Made by a program: the position numbers and the translations under genes. DNA of 7,009 bases from Chloroflexota bacterium. Lineage in GTDB: Bacteria; Chloroflexota; Anaerolineae; Promineifilales; Promineifilaceae. The stretch lies in assembly GCA_003519205.1 (NCBI GenBank), contig DOXE01000400.1:1-7009 (forward strand). Reading direction: 5' to 3'. This document shows, piece after piece, positions 6,455-7,009 of this stretch. The notes under the pieces are model-generated. The model was not told the DNA's origin and searched no databases. It worked only from the letters and a program-made list of their open reading frames with translations. Numbering within the stretch: position 1 is the stretch's first letter; each line of letters starts with the position of its first letter.

Positions 6455-7009
6455 TTACAAACCCAATATCTGCCCCATACCAAAAGTCAACACGAATAAC
6501 AGGTTGGTCACAGACAACTGCTTGAGATATGGATCCAATTGAGCTGGATCTCGCCGAGAAACAGCCAAGCCATTTTGAATTAATAGCGGGATGGTTAGGA
6601 TAAAAAGGAATTGCCAGATCGAATAGAAGACGATTATCACGAATAAAACGACGGCCAACACACCTCCTCCAAGTAAAACCCAATGGTATAAACGGGCTCC
6701 TCTTAATCCCAATCGAACGGGTATAGACATCTTCCCAGCTATTTGGTCCGACCGTATATCCCGGACATTGTTAACGTTTAATACAGCCACAATCAACAAG
6801 CCACAGCTCGTTGCCGGTAAAAGTAATGCTAACTGAAGGTCTAAGACCTGCAAATAGTAACTGCCCAAAACACCAACCAAGCCGAAAAATATAAATACCG
6901 CCAGATCACCTAAACCAGCATAGCCGTAAGGCAAGCTTCCCGCTGTATATGAGATGGCTGCCCATATCGCAACCCCGCCCAAGAACAAGAAAAGCAGCGA
7001 CACGAGAAA
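6455..7009 (-). CDS. menA: 1,4-dihydroxy-2-naphthoate polyprenyltransferase (MenA), C-terminal part, 5' end outside window
   Basis: This integral membrane prenyltransferase of the UbiA superfamily joins an all-trans polyprenyl diphosphate to 1,4-dihydroxy-2-naphthoate with loss of CO2, giving demethylmenaquinone. The visible 184 residues correspond to the C-terminal 60% of E. coli MenA (308). The match is strong: YTAGSLPYGYAGLGDLAVFIFF (residues 21-42) against YTRGKRPYGYRGLGD, then LLLPATSCGLL, and AVLNVNNVRDIRSD (75-88), which holds the second Asp-rich, Mg-diphosphate motif (Asp84, Asp88), followed by AGK. YHWVLL, an LDPYLKQL segment and LLFV near the end complete the pattern. The first Asp-rich motif should lie outside the window. 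The reading frame stays open to the edge, so the GTG at 7003-7001 is probably an internal Val codon and not the start. It is convergent with the ABC operon. It indicates the classical Men route, as opposed to the futalosine enzyme MqnP, though MqnP is a distant relative. Confidence 0.92.
   Translation of the reverse strand, partial: FLVSLLFLFLGGVAIWAAISYTAGSLPYGYAGLGDLAVFIFFGLVGVLGSYYLQVLDLQLALLLPATSCGLLIVAVLNVNNVRDIRSDQIAGKMSIPVRLGLRGARLYHWVLLGGGVLAVVLFVIIVFYSIWQFLFILTIPLLIQNGLAVSRRDPAQLDPYLKQLSVTNLLFVLTFGMGQILGL

Noticed and set aside
7001..7003. Minus-strand GTG as the start of menA
   Set aside because: The frame stays open to the window edge and the protein would lack the N-terminal half with the first Asp-rich motif, so the gene continues beyond the window.

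Overview
This window most likely comes from a bacterial chromosome of the Chloroflexota type. That placement is an inference from gene content and protein style (a leucine-type acyl-CoA carboxylase, a UbiD decarboxylase, MenA, an NMT1-type ABC importer, several starts without a clear Shine-Dalgarno) and was not tested by any search. No mobile element, CRISPR array, tRNA or rRNA was seen.

Layout. Positions 2-1030 (+) hold the C-terminal two thirds of a methylcrotonoyl-CoA carboxylase beta chain; its N-terminus lies left of the window. A strong sigma70-like promoter (1031-1059) begins at the base after its stop codon and points at a UbiD-family prenyl-FMN decarboxylase (1120-2583). Next on the same strand are a tandem double-GNAT N-acetyltransferase (2627-3739) and a tightly packed ABC importer: lipoprotein substrate-binding protein (3811-4791), ATPase (4798-5571) and permease (5568-6308). 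The ATPase and permease overlap by the ATGA arrangement. The right edge (6455-7009, minus strand) carries the C-terminal part of MenA, the 1,4-dihydroxy-2-naphthoate prenyltransferase of menaquinone synthesis, running convergently. The 146-bp convergent gap contains two consecutive perfect inverted repeats, each with a 31-nt loop.

How the genes may work together. The carboxylase belongs to leucine/isovalerate degradation and appears to be a separate transcription unit. UbiD, the GNAT protein and the ABC importer are co-directional from one visible promoter and may form one operon. The importer's ligand cannot be read from sequence; the architecture resembles the sulfonate/taurine/pyrimidine/riboflavin-precursor (NMT1/SsuA-like) group. 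UbiD and MenA both act on aromatic (poly)cyclic acids, so a quinone-related role for the UbiD is possible. MenA releases the carboxylate itself during prenylation, so the UbiD is not needed for the standard Men route and its substrate is open. The region is mostly ordinary metabolism. The most unusual items are the gapless internal duplication of the acetyltransferase and the paired inverted repeats.
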